From assembly GCA_001602845.1 (NCBI GenBank), contig LUZE01000161.1, positions 1-49,841 on the forward strand: 49,841 nt of DNA. The letters are read 5' to 3'. Positions 9,484-18,176 of the stretch are shown in pieces (the first letter of the stretch is position 1; every line of letters starts with the position of its first letter). The DNA is from Bacteroidales bacterium Bact_13. GTDB lineage: Bacteria; Bacteroidota; Bacteroidia; Bacteroidales; UBA932. A program made the position numbers and the translations under genes. The notes under the pieces are model-generated. The model worked only from the letters and a program-made list of their open reading frames with translations, was not told the DNA's origin and did no database searches.

Positions 9484-9520
9484 GGTCGACGTGAAAGAAT
9501 CCCTCAATTTTTTCACGTCG
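9484..9520. repeat. GTCGACGTGAAAG hairpin, copy 1
   Basis: The stem 9487-9496 (CGACGTGAAA) pairs with 9511-9520 over a 14-base loop. The 16 bases at 9484-9499 are repeated exactly at 9557-9572, 73 bp downstream. Confidence 0.7.
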
Positions 9521-9556
9521 CCAGGCAATATCGGTCACAAAGATCCATTTTCCCCG

Positions 9557-9595
9557 GGTCGACGTGAAAGAACGGCTAAAATCTTTCACGTCGAC
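9557..9595. repeat. GTCGACGTGAAAG hairpin, copy 2
   Basis: A perfect 13-bp stem, 9558-9570 with 9583-9595, around a 12-base loop. It ends 17 bp before the -33 element of the hicAB promoter, so it could block incoming transcription or bind a regulator. Confidence 0.75.
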
Positions 9596-9612
9596 GGACA
9601 AGTCGTTTTATT

Positions 9613-9644
9613 TTTGGATTATGGTACTAAATTTAGTACCTTTG
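9613..9644 (+). promoter_or_regulatory. hicAB promoter with palindromic operator
   Basis: TTTG (9613-9616), a 20-base spacer and TACCTTTG (9637-9644) form a full-consensus Bacteroidota promoter. A perfect 18-bp palindrome, GGTACTAAATTTAGTACC (9623-9640), fills the spacer and overlaps the first half of the -7 box. This is the expected place for an autorepressor such as the HicB ribbon-helix-helix dimer to exclude RNA polymerase. Confidence 0.82.
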
Positions 9645-9678
9645 TAAAAAGATTGAGGAGATTAGTACGAAAAGTAAG

Positions 9679-9915
9679 TTGAGAAAACGCTTCTTGCAGA
9701 TGCCTAACGATTTCACATTCGAAGAGATGTGTGCATTGTTGGCAGGATTTGGATATACGTTGGACAACAAAGGCTCGACTTCTGGATCTCGCATTCGTTT
9801 CCGCAAAGGACCAGGAGTATATATTGATATCCATCGTCCACACCCTGGGAACACGATGCGGGAATGGATGATGAAAGCTGTTTATTATCATTTGAAGAAT
9901 AACGAACTGATTTAA
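9679..9915 (+). CDS. hicA: HicA family mRNA interferase toxin
   Basis: A small HicA-type protein with the double-stranded RNA-binding-like fold features: FTFEEMCALLAGFGY, then DNKGSTSGSRIRF and IDIHRPHPGN. The family cleaves mRNA and is neutralised by HicB. The start is uncertain. No ATG is available near the expected N-terminus; 9679 is TTG, the first ATG at 9700 would remove conserved residues, and family resemblance suggests the protein really begins six codons earlier with I/M-STKSKL from an ATT at 9661, directly after GAGGAG. The usual catalytic His of the GSHH motif is Arg/Ser here, as in a Bacteroidota subgroup I recall. It is followed one base later by hicB. Confidence 0.88.
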   Translation: MRKRFLQMPNDFTFEEMCALLAGFGYTLDNKGSTSGSRIRFRKGPGVYIDIHRPHPGNTMREWMMKAVYYHLKNNELI

Positions 9916-9916
9916 T

Positions 9917-10273
9917 ATGGATTTTTTGGAATATAAAGGATATAAAGGCTCTGTGGAATATAGCCTTCAAGATGACTGCCTGCATGGGAAAGTACAGGGA
10001 ATCCGCAAGGCGTTGATCTTGTATGAGGGTCGTACGCTCGACGAACTCCGGCAGGATTTTCAGGAAGGTGTCGATTCCTATCTGGAAGCTTGCATAGCGG
10101 ATGGTGTAGAACCGGAAAAGCCATATAGTGGTAGACTAAATCTCCGGATGACTTCGGAAATCCATGCACAAGTTGCCGCTCGGGCAGCCGCCAACGGATA
10201 TACTATCAACGAGTATATCAATACAGCTATTGTCCGGTTGTTACAGGAAGATCAAGCCCCCTACGGTAAGTAA
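9917..10273 (+). CDS. hicB: HicB family antitoxin with ribbon-helix-helix domain
   Basis: A 118-residue antitoxin. The N-terminal half (YKGYKGSVEYSLQDDCLHG, then EGRTLDELRQDFQEGVDSYLE) is the HicB partial RNase H-like fold. The C-terminal half (SGRLNLRMTSEIHAQVAARA, then GYTINEYINTAI) is a ribbon-helix-helix DNA-binding domain. The RHH domain is expected to bind the palindrome in the promoter at 9623-9640 and repress the operon, while the N-terminal half blocks HicA. It begins one base after the hicA stop. Whether the pair is active is not shown by sequence, but both frames are intact and the promoter matches consensus. Confidence 0.93.
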   Translation: MDFLEYKGYKGSVEYSLQDDCLHGKVQGIRKALILYEGRTLDELRQDFQEGVDSYLEACIADGVEPEKPYSGRLNLRMTSEIHAQVAARAAANGYTINEYINTAIVRLLQEDQAPYGK

Positions 10274-10310
10274 ACTTCTTTCTCCATAAACTTCGCTTCG
10301 CACCAGCCGT

Positions 10311-10457
10311 GGGGTTTTCCTCGGCAGGCGCTGCGGGACCTTCTTTATCCCGCAGCGTCCTGACGGGAGAAAACCCCTGCAACGGCCTCTTTCTTTGTTT
10401 ATTCCCAAGATTTTTGATATCTTTGGAAAACCCGCCAAAAATTGACTGCCATGCGAC
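10311..10457 (+). repeat. Promoter/leader cassette, copy 1 (147-bp direct repeat)
   Basis: Near-identical to 11812-11957, with a one-base deletion as the clear difference. It contains a long imperfect hairpin (outer stem 10311-10319 with 10369-10377; inner stem GCTGCGGGA / TCCCGCAGC at 10330-10338 and 10348-10356), then a full promoter, an ATG at 10451 and the next codon. The repeat stops a few bases after the ATG, so each copy drives a different coding sequence. Confidence 0.9.
10394..10425 (+). promoter_or_regulatory. Promoter in cassette copy 1
   Basis: TTTG (10394-10397), a 20-base spacer and TATCTTTG (10418-10425) match the Bacteroidota consensus. The ATG of the RHS leader follows 25 bases later. 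Confidence 0.8.
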
Positions 10458-10609
10458 CGCTTCACCTGCCTGCCCGGATCATCCTTCTCTTCCTATCTTT
10501 TCTGTCCTTTTCCTTTTCCGCCTCCGCCCAGGAAGCCATATCCCTGGACAAGGTGAACTACATCGCCCTGTCGCCGGAGGCGGCGGCCCTGCACGAAAGG
10601 ACAATTTGA
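10451..10609 (+). pseudogene. N-terminal stub of an RHS-repeat protein
   Basis: The 52-codon frame encodes a signal peptide (MRPLHLPARIILLFL, then FSASAQ) followed by SLDKVNYIALSPEAAALHE. This matches the conserved start of large secreted Bacteroidales RHS-repeat proteins as I know them. Where the family continues for more than a thousand residues, this copy changes abruptly near 10597 into unrelated AT-rich sequence and stops. It is the 5' end of an RHS gene whose body has been deleted, still behind an intact promoter. It might still make a short secreted peptide. Confidence 0.75.
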
Positions 10610-10760
10610 TTTTATCCGTAAGGAGATTATGCTGCAAAGATTGGGATATGGATTTTTTAAGAATAATTCAGATATCAGTAAAAATGGAAATCTGATAAAT
10701 CATGCATTATATCAATGGTATTGGGAGAAGGTTCCTGGCACAACGGTTCGTAGTTTTTAG
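10599..10760 (+). pseudogene. C-terminal tail of a lost RHS-associated toxin domain
   Basis: A different reading frame opens at the deletion joint and runs 53 codons to the stop at 10758, containing FIRKEIMLQRLGYGFF, NGNLINHALYQWYW and EKVPGTTVRSF. It has no start codon of its own that makes sense and directly precedes and overlaps a lipoprotein gene. In RHS loci the variable toxin tip lies just upstream of its immunity gene, so this is best read as the last part of a toxin tip. I do not recognise the toxin family. Base composition is much more AT-rich than the surroundings. Confidence 0.55.
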
Positions 10761-11202
10761 CTTCTTTATTCTTTGTAATTGCTTAGTTATCCTATTTTCT
10801 TGTGGCAGAAATAGGGATAATACAAAGACATTTTATTATGATCCTATAGTATGTGATACTGTGTATTTGCTAGTTGAAGAAATGCCTGTTTATAAAAGTG
10901 GGGAAATTGATTTTATTTCGGACTTTATTAAGGGGCTTCAGTATAATTATACACCAGATGACGACCTGCAAACCACTTTTCATGTCAAGTTTGTTATCGA
11001 TAAAATAGGCAGACTAGTGAACCCGGAAATAGAAGGAAAGACACACGATGAGTTAACCCCGCTAGATAGCGCATGTATTAATTCTTTGTCGACGTTGCAA
11101 AACTGGTCGTATGGAAAAAATGAAGGAGTCCCTGTAAATGTCTTGTGTAAAAGGTTAATAAGGGTGGATTTTAGTAGCAATGCTAATGATTACCCGTTAT
11201 GA
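10702..11202 (+). CDS. Putative immunity lipoprotein with TonB C-terminal-like domain
   Basis: A 166-residue protein with a hydrophobic N-terminus ending in a lipobox-like VILFSC, so probably lipid-anchored. The C-terminal half (FHVKFVIDKIGRLVNPEIEG, then LQNWSYGKNEGVPVNVLCKR) resembles the TonB C-terminal fold. AT-rich lipoproteins with such domains can sit next to RHS or polymorphic toxins in Bacteroidales, so immunity is the best guess, but it is inference. The start overlaps the end of the toxin tail, and the stop overlaps the RHS core fragment (ATGA at 11199-11202). Codon and base use differ strongly from the GC-rich core genes. Confidence 0.6.
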   Translation: MHYINGIGRRFLAQRFVVFSFFILCNCLVILFSCGRNRDNTKTFYYDPIVCDTVYLLVEEMPVYKSGEIDFISDFIKGLQYNYTPDDDLQTTFHVKFVIDKIGRLVNPEIEGKTHDELTPLDSACINSLSTLQNWSYGKNEGVPVNVLCKRLIRVDFSSNANDYPL

Positions 11203-11678
11203 GCGGAACGAACAAGTTGTCGAAAGTAACGGTGGGCGGAGTCCAAAAATCGTATGCTTACAATGCCGACGGCACAATGAAGACCGACGGCCTCAGGGGG
11301 CTGACGGTCGCCTACAACCCGCTCAAGCTGCCGAACAAGATCAAGGTATCGTCCAACACCGGCACCGTGGACTACATCTACGACGCCCTTAGAAACAAGC
11401 TGGCAGTCAAGCAGGGCGGAACGCTGAAGAACGTCTACTGTGGCGACTTTGTGTACAAGAGCGGCATGGCCGTCGATTACATCCTGACGCCGAACGGCCA
11501 GATGACGAGAGATGCCGGCACGGGGACGTACACGGCGCAATACGACATCACGGACCATCTGGGGAGCGTAAGGGTCGTCGTCGATGACGGCGGCACCGTC
11601 CTGCAAACGACGGACTACTATCCTTTCGGCCTTGCGTTCAGATTTATCTTATATATTGGCCACAGAATGGCCAGATAA
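11199..11678 (+). pseudogene. RHS core fragment (C-terminal end of an RHS-repeat protein)
   Basis: About 160 codons of RHS core: KSYAYNADGTMKTDGLRG, AYNPLKLPNKIK, DYIYDALRNKLAVKQGG and the core-ending DHLGSVRVVVDDGG with TTDYYPFGLAF. In intact genes this YYPFG region leads into the variable toxin tip. Here it is followed by only 12 codons (RFILYIGHRMAR) and a stop. There is no RHS N-terminus in frame; an in-frame stop lies at 11187. GC content returns to near-core values, unlike the flanking AT-rich genes. This is a displaced or orphan core end rather than a functional gene. Confidence 0.85.
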
Positions 11679-11772
11679 AGTCTGTTGTTCATTTTGTGGC
11701 CGGATTTCGGCTGAAAACCCATGTTTTGCAGCCATAGGATGAACCAGACGGCGCACTTGTTCATCCTGTGGC
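11643..11772. repeat. Cluster of hairpins after the RHS core fragment
   Basis: Two hairpins lie just past the core end. The first pairs TTTATCT (11643-11649) with AGATAAA (11673-11679) and TGGCCA on each side of a short loop. The second is a 14-bp stem, 11731-11744 with 11759-11772, with one G-T pair. They share motifs of the type CCACAGAATG / CCACAGGATG in both orientations. They could be remains of a recombination or terminator region at the toxin-tip junction. Confidence 0.55.
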
Positions 11773-11811
11773 TATCGTTGGCACGCCCCTCGCCGTTCGC
11801 AGTCACGCCGC

Positions 11812-11957
11812 GGGGTTTTCCTCGGCAGGCGCTGCGGGACCTTCTTTATCCCGCAGCGTCCTGACGGGAGAAAACCCCTGCAACGGCCTCTTTCTTTGTT
11901 TATTCCCAAGATTTTTATATCTTTGGAAAACCCGCCAAAAATTGACTGCCATGCGAC
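11812..11957 (+). repeat. Promoter/leader cassette, copy 2 (146-bp direct repeat)
   Basis: The second copy of 10311-10457, with the same hairpins (11812-11820 with 11870-11878; 11831-11839 with 11849-11857). One base is missing in the promoter spacer. It ends just after an ATG at 11951. Confidence 0.9.
11895..11925 (+). promoter_or_regulatory. Promoter in cassette copy 2
   Basis: TTTG (11895-11898), a 19-base spacer and TATCTTTG (11918-11925). The ATG at 11951 is 25 bases downstream, as in copy 1. The spacer is one base shorter than in copy 1. Confidence 0.78.
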
Positions 11958-12334
11958 AGCAATACAACATCACGGACTATACGAGACCACTCTTTGTTTA
12001 TTTGTTGTTTTGCGCTATTGCTTGTTGTACTCCGCAGGTTCCTCAAGTATCAACATCAACATATTGCTATTTGGATAATAGCAACGATACGGCTCGTGTT
12101 TGTGTATTCTCTATTATGAATAGCTCGAAAGAGGACTATTATACTTGGATTGATTTTGATTGCCTGAATTCGTCTAATGACAAAACAGAAATAAAACGTT
12201 TTTTTTTAAGAAGAATCGGTGATTTCTCCTTATTATCTCTTTGGTCAGATAATGTCATTTTGTCTTCACCGATTATTTTTCAGGTAGGTAAGAATTTCCT
12301 GAAAAGAATAGGCCCTGGTGATACTTTTAAATAG
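11951..12334 (+). CDS. Chimeric small lipoprotein, possible orphan immunity protein
   Basis: A 127-residue protein starting MRQQYNITDYTRPLF, then a hydrophobic stretch ending in a lipobox-like CAIAC. The rest is hydrophilic, AT-rich and not recognised. Two joints are visible: the first two codons belong to the promoter cassette, and the DNA encoding QYNITD matches the RHS core sequence encoding QYDITD at about 11535 with one base changed. The gene looks assembled by recombination from an RHS leader, a scrap of RHS core and a downstream lipoprotein. Its position in an RHS graveyard suggests an immunity gene. Function is unproven. Confidence 0.5.
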   Translation: MRQQYNITDYTRPLFVYLLFCAIACCTPQVPQVSTSTYCYLDNSNDTARVCVFSIMNSSKEDYYTWIDFDCLNSSNDKTEIKRFFLRRIGDFSLLSLWSDNVILSSPIIFQVGKNFLKRIGPGDTFK

Positions 12335-12335
12335 A

Positions 12336-12354
12336 CCTTTGTTATTGACAAAGG
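12336..12354. other. Small hairpin after the chimeric lipoprotein gene
   Basis: A 7-bp stem CCTTTGT / ACAAAGG with a five-base loop, starting one base after the stop codon. No U-run follows directly, so it is at best a weak terminator. Confidence 0.35.
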
Positions 12355-12439
12355 ACAGACGGCGCCGGCCACGAGGTTTTTTTGGGCGTTCCGGAATTTT
12401 TCGGTAACTTGCTTTGCTTTTCAACCCCTTGCCTGGCCT

Positions 12440-15400
12440 ATGTCATTCGTCCATCTGCACGTCCATACGCAATACTCTATCCTTGACGGTCTTTCCGATA
12501 TCGAGACGCTTTTCGCGCGTGCGCGGGAACTGGAAATGCCGGCCCTGGCCATCACTGACCACGGCAACATGTACGGCGTGAAGGAGTTCTTCAAGTTCGC
12601 CTACGACAAGAAAAACCTGGACGAGAACAAGCAGCCCATCGTCAAGCCCATCATCGGGTGTGAGGTGTATGTGACCCGGCACTACGACAACCGGCTCAAG
12701 GACAACGACCACCGCCGGTACTACCACCTCATCTTGCTGGCCAAGAACCTTGAGGGTTACAAGAACCTGATGAAGATCTGCACGGAAGGGCATATCAACG
12801 GGTACTATTACAAGCCCCGCGTCACCCACGAATTCATCGAACGGTACCACGAGAACCTGATCTGCTGCTCCGCCTGCCTGGCCGGGGAGATCCCCCGTGA
12901 CATCCTGGACGGCAACATTGAGGCCGCCCGCGAAGCCATCCGCTGGCACAAGCGCGTCTTCGGGGAGGACTACTACCTCGAAGTGATGTGCCACAAGACC
13001 GAAGTGCCAGGGCTCGACGACGATGTGTACCGGGCGCAGATGACGGTGAATCCCGTCATCTTCGACCTCGCCCGGGAAGAAGGCGTGAAAGTGGTGGCCA
13101 CCAACGACGTACACTTCATCCACCGAGAGGACGGCCCGGCCCACGACCGCCTCATCTGCCTGACCACCAACTCCGACATCGACGATCCGAAACGGCTCCG
13201 CTACACCCAGCAGGAGTTCCTCAAGACCGAAGAGGAAATGGCGGCACTTTTCCCGGACCATCCGGAAGTGCTCGCCAACACGCTGGAAGTGGCCGCCAAG
13301 GTGGAGACCTACAAGATCGACCACGACTACATCCTCCCGAAATATCATATCGACGAAGCGTTCCTGCGCGACATCGACCACCATCTCGAACAGTACAAAG
13401 CCTATATCGACGCCGGCAAGAATGACCCGAAGGGGCACTACCGCGGCGACGACTTCTGCAAGTCCGTAGCCTACCTCTGCTATCTCACGTTCGAAGGCGC
13501 AAGGATCCGCTACGGCGAGACCCTGACCGACGAACAGGCCGAACGCATCGATTTCGAGCTGAAGACCATTTCGTCGATGGGCTTCCCCGACTATTTCCTC
13601 ATCGTCCAGGACTATATCCGCGCCATGCGGAAGCAGGGCTGGCTCGTGGGCCCGGGACGCGGTTCGGCCGCCGGGAGCGTGGTGGCCTACTGCCTGTGGA
13701 TCACCAACCTCGACCCGATCAAGTACCAGCTCCTGTTCGAGCGCTTCCTCAACCCGGAACGCATCTCGATGCCCGATATCGACGTGGACTTCGAGAACCT
13801 CGAGGCGGCGCACCGGTACGTCGAGGACACTTACGGCGCCGACCATGTCTCGCGCGTCATCACGTTCGGCACGATGCTGGCCAAGGGCGCGATCAAGGAC
13901 GTCGCGCGCATCAGCCACGTGTCCATCGACGAGTCGAACCGCCTCTCGAAGATGGTCCCGCCGCGCCTGAGCGAACGCGTGAAGAACGACAAGGGGCAGA
14001 TGGAAGAGAAAAACGTGAAGATCACGCTCAAGAACTGCTACCGCCTGGTTCCGGAGTTCAAGGAAGAGCTCGCCAAGGACAACAACGACCTCAACAAGGA
14101 GGTGCTCGAGTATGCCGAGCAACTGGAAGGCAGCATCCGACAGGTCGGCATGCACGCCTGCGCCACCATCATCGGCCCCGGCAATCTGAGCGACTATATC
14201 CCGATCTGCCTGTCGAAGGACAAGGACACAGGCCTCGACGTATGGACCTCGCAGTATGACGGCCACTACATCGAGGAGTGCGGCCTGCTGAAGATGGACT
14301 TTCTGGGGCTCAACACCCTGTCGATCATCCACAAGACGCTCGACCTGATCAAGGAGGGACACGGCGTGGATATCGACATCGAGGCCATCCCCATCGACGA
14401 CAAGGCTACCTATGAACTCTACGGCCGCGGCGATACCACCTCGGTGTTCCAGTTCGAGTCGCCGGGCATGAAGGAGTGGCTGCAGAAACTGCAGCCGGAG
14501 CGGTTCGAGGACCTGATCGCAATGAACGCACTGTACCGGCCGGGGCCGATGGACTACATTCCTGATTTCGTAGACCGCAAGCAGGGGCTGAAGCCCATTA
14601 CCTACGACACGCCGGAGATGGAGGAATACCTGAAGGACACCTACGGCATCACGGTGTACCAGGAGCAGGTGATGCTTCTGTCCCAGAAACTGGCCGGATT
14701 CACCAAGGGGCAGGCAGACAAGCTCCGCAAGGCGATGGGCAAGAAGAAGATCAAGGACATGGAGGAGCTCTATGTCAAGTTCATGGAGGGCGGCCATGCG
14801 CACGGGCACGACGACATGCTGCTGAACAAGATCTGGCAGGACTGGCGGGCCTTTGCGGAATACGCGTTCAACAAGTCGCACGCCACCTGCTACGCCTGGG
14901 TGAGCTACCAGACCGCCTACCTGAAGGCCCACTATCCGGCCGAGTTCTTCGCCGCCAACATGAGCTGCAACCTCAACGACATGGAGGAGATCACCAAGAT
15001 CATGGACGACTGCCGCCGCTGGCGCATCCAGGTGCTGGGACCCGATGTCAACGAGAGTGCCACGGAGTTTACGGTCAACAAGGCGGGCAATATCCGTTTC
15101 GGCATGGGCGGCATCAAGGGCGTGGGCGCCAATGTCATCGACGCCGTGATCGCCGAGCGCCGCCGGGGCGGTCCGTTCGAGAGCGTGTTCGACTTCCTGG
15201 AGCGCATGCCGCAGGGCGTGATCAACCGGAAGGTGATGGAATGCCTCATCTATTCCGGCGCCTTCGACGGATTCAAGGACATCTCCCGGCCGCAATATTT
15301 CTTCGAGACGGGCAAGGACGAGAACTATGTGGACGCCCTGCTCCGCTACGCATCACGGTTCCAGAGCGACACGATCTCCTCGGGCGGGAGCCTGTTCGGG

Positions 15401-16165
15401 GACATGGTGGAGCTCAAGCCGGTCCGGCCGGTAATTCCGCCGCCGATGCCCGAATACAATGAGCTTGAGTTCCTCAAGAAAGAGAAGGAGTGCGTGGGCA
15501 TGTACCTGTCGGCCCATCCGCTGGACCGGTTCAAGTTCGAGATCGACACGTTCGCCACGACGACCATCGCCCGGCTCGACGAGATCGAGCGCACGATGCA
15601 GGGGGACAAGGATGTCCAGAACAAAGAGTATCTCGTGGCGGGCCTGGTCACGGAGTGCGAGGTGCGCTACACCAAGACCGGCAACAAGCCGTGGTGCCGT
15701 TTCACGCTGGAAGACTATACCGGCAGCCATACGTTCTCGCTGTTCAGCAAGGACTACGAGACGTTCATGAAATACACGCAGGTGCATACGCCCCTGCTCA
15801 TCAAGTGTACGGTCCGTCCGCGTTTCCGCAAGAAAGACGACACGTCACAGGAAGACACCTACGAGCTCCGCATCATCGGCATGGTGCTGTTGTCCAATAC
15901 GAAAGATGATTTCATCAAGGAGTTCCACATCGGCCTGCCGCTCGACGAGGCTACGCCCGAGCTGCGCAGCGCGCTGGTCAAGGAACTCAAGCGCCACAAG
16001 GGGAAGGCCCGCCTCTATGTCGACCTGTCCTTCCGGCACGACGACAGGGACGACCATCTGTCGCTCTTCTCCCGCAAGTTCCTCGTCTCCCCCGACTACG
16101 AACTCTTCGACTTCCTCAAAAAGAAAAACCTCCGCCACCGCATGGTGACGAAGGTTGAACTGTAA
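12440..16165 (+). CDS. dnaE: DNA polymerase III subunit alpha
   Basis: A 1241-residue replicative polymerase of normal length. The N-terminal PHP domain opens with FVHLHVHTQYSILDGL and ITDHGNMYGVKEF. The palm carries the catalytic aspartates in MPDIDVDFE (about residue 440) and the later PMDYIPDFVDRK segment. Then come the helix-hairpin-helix region (NVIDAVIAERRRGGPFESVF) and a C-terminal OB-fold (about residues 1060-1150). It is convergent with groEL and marks the return to core, GC-rich sequence after the accessory island. No strong promoter consensus is seen in the 100 bp upstream. Confidence 0.98.
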   Translation: MSFVHLHVHTQYSILDGLSDIETLFARARELEMPALAITDHGNMYGVKEFFKFAYDKKNLDENKQPIVKPIIGCEVYVTRHYDNRLKDNDHRRYYHLILLAKNLEGYKNLMKICTEGHINGYYYKPRVTHEFIERYHENLICCSACLAGEIPRDILDGNIEAAREAIRWHKRVFGEDYYLEVMCHKTEVPGLDDDVYRAQMTVNPVIFDLAREEGVKVVATNDVHFIHREDGPAHDRLICLTTNSDIDDPKRLRYTQQEFLKTEEEMAALFPDHPEVLANTLEVAAKVETYKIDHDYILPKYHIDEAFLRDIDHHLEQYKAYIDAGKNDPKGHYRGDDFCKSVAYLCYLTFEGARIRYGETLTDEQAERIDFELKTISSMGFPDYFLIVQDYIRAMRKQGWLVGPGRGSAAGSVVAYCLWITNLDPIKYQLLFERFLNPERISMPDIDVDFENLEAAHRYVEDTYGADHVSRVITFGTMLAKGAIKDVARISHVSIDESNRLSKMVPPRLSERVKNDKGQMEEKNVKITLKNCYRLVPEFKEELAKDNNDLNKEVLEYAEQLEGSIRQVGMHACATIIGPGNLSDYIPICLSKDKDTGLDVWTSQYDGHYIEECGLLKMDFLGLNTLSIIHKTLDLIKEGHGVDIDIEAIPIDDKATYELYGRGDTTSVFQFESPGMKEWLQKLQPERFEDLIAMNALYRPGPMDYIPDFVDRKQGLKPITYDTPEMEEYLKDTYGITVYQEQVMLLSQKLAGFTKGQADKLRKAMGKKKIKDMEELYVKFMEGGHAHGHDDMLLNKIWQDWRAFAEYAFNKSHATCYAWVSYQTAYLKAHYPAEFFAANMSCNLNDMEEITKIMDDCRRWRIQVLGPDVNESATEFTVNKAGNIRFGMGGIKGVGANVIDAVIAERRRGGPFESVFDFLERMPQGVINRKVMECLIYSGAFDGFKDISRPQYFFETGKDENYVDALLRYASRFQSDTISSGGSLFGDMVELKPVRPVIPPPMPEYNELEFLKKEKECVGMYLSAHPLDRFKFEIDTFATTTIARLDEIERTMQGDKDVQNKEYLVAGLVTECEVRYTKTGNKPWCRFTLEDYTGSHTFSLFSKDYETFMKYTQVHTPLLIKCTVRPRFRKKDDTSQEDTYELRIIGMVLLSNTKDDFIKEFHIGLPLDEATPELRSALVKELKRHKGKARLYVDLSFRHDDRDDHLSLFSRKFLVSPDYELFDFLKKKNLRHRMVTKVEL

Positions 16166-16183
16166 GGCGCGCTGCGCGCAAGG

Positions 16184-18099
<1,916 letters not shown>

Positions 18100-18127
18100 G
18101 ATGTTTATATTTTTAATGTTTATTGTT

Positions 18128-18135
18128 TAATTTTG
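18128..18135 (+). promoter_or_regulatory. -7 box for the DUF5106 lipoprotein gene
   Basis: TAATTTTG matches TAnnTTTG, with TTTA at the expected -33 position 20 bases upstream. It lies 41 bases before the ATG at 18177. Confidence 0.5.
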
Positions 18136-18176
18136 CATTTGCTGGTCAAGGCAAATTGAATGCCAACAGCCCGATT

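Larger units (their letters stand above)
9052..9612. other. Repeat-rich noncoding region, left part of accessory island
   Basis: About 560 bp with no credible gene; the open frames here have no recognisable content. It holds a REP-like palindrome (9072-9094), a degenerate second copy about 360 bp on (9433-9476), the second nested palindrome (9269-9380), and two long hairpins built from GTCGACGTGAAAG just upstream of hicAB. The two copies at 9072 and 9433 each continue into a diverged version of the same sequence ending GTGGCGCGCC, so the segment between them is flanked by direct repeats of about 44 bp. Confidence 0.7.

Noticed and set aside
9072-9595. Possible CRISPR array because of several short repeats
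   Set aside because: The repeats are of different families, palindromic and unevenly spaced, with no regular spacers, and no cas genes are near.
11618-11806. A small minus-strand frame with repeated GHRMN/GHKMN
   Set aside because: The repeats come from hairpins in the DNA after the RHS core fragment; there is no protein-family support.
10274-12430. Insertion sequence or integron as the cause of the island
   Set aside because: No transposase or integrase gene is present, and no terminal inverted repeats bracket the region. The direct repeats are promoter cassettes rather than element ends.
12443-15295. A 950-codon open frame on the minus strand inside dnaE
   Set aside because: It is antisense to a full-length, clearly recognisable DnaE. 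Its composition (His, Val, Asp rich) is what reversed GC-rich codons give, and it has no family signature.
18100-18176. CIRCE/HrcA control of groES-groEL
   Set aside because: No TTAGCACTC-N9-GAGTGCTAA element, or close match, is found upstream of groES.
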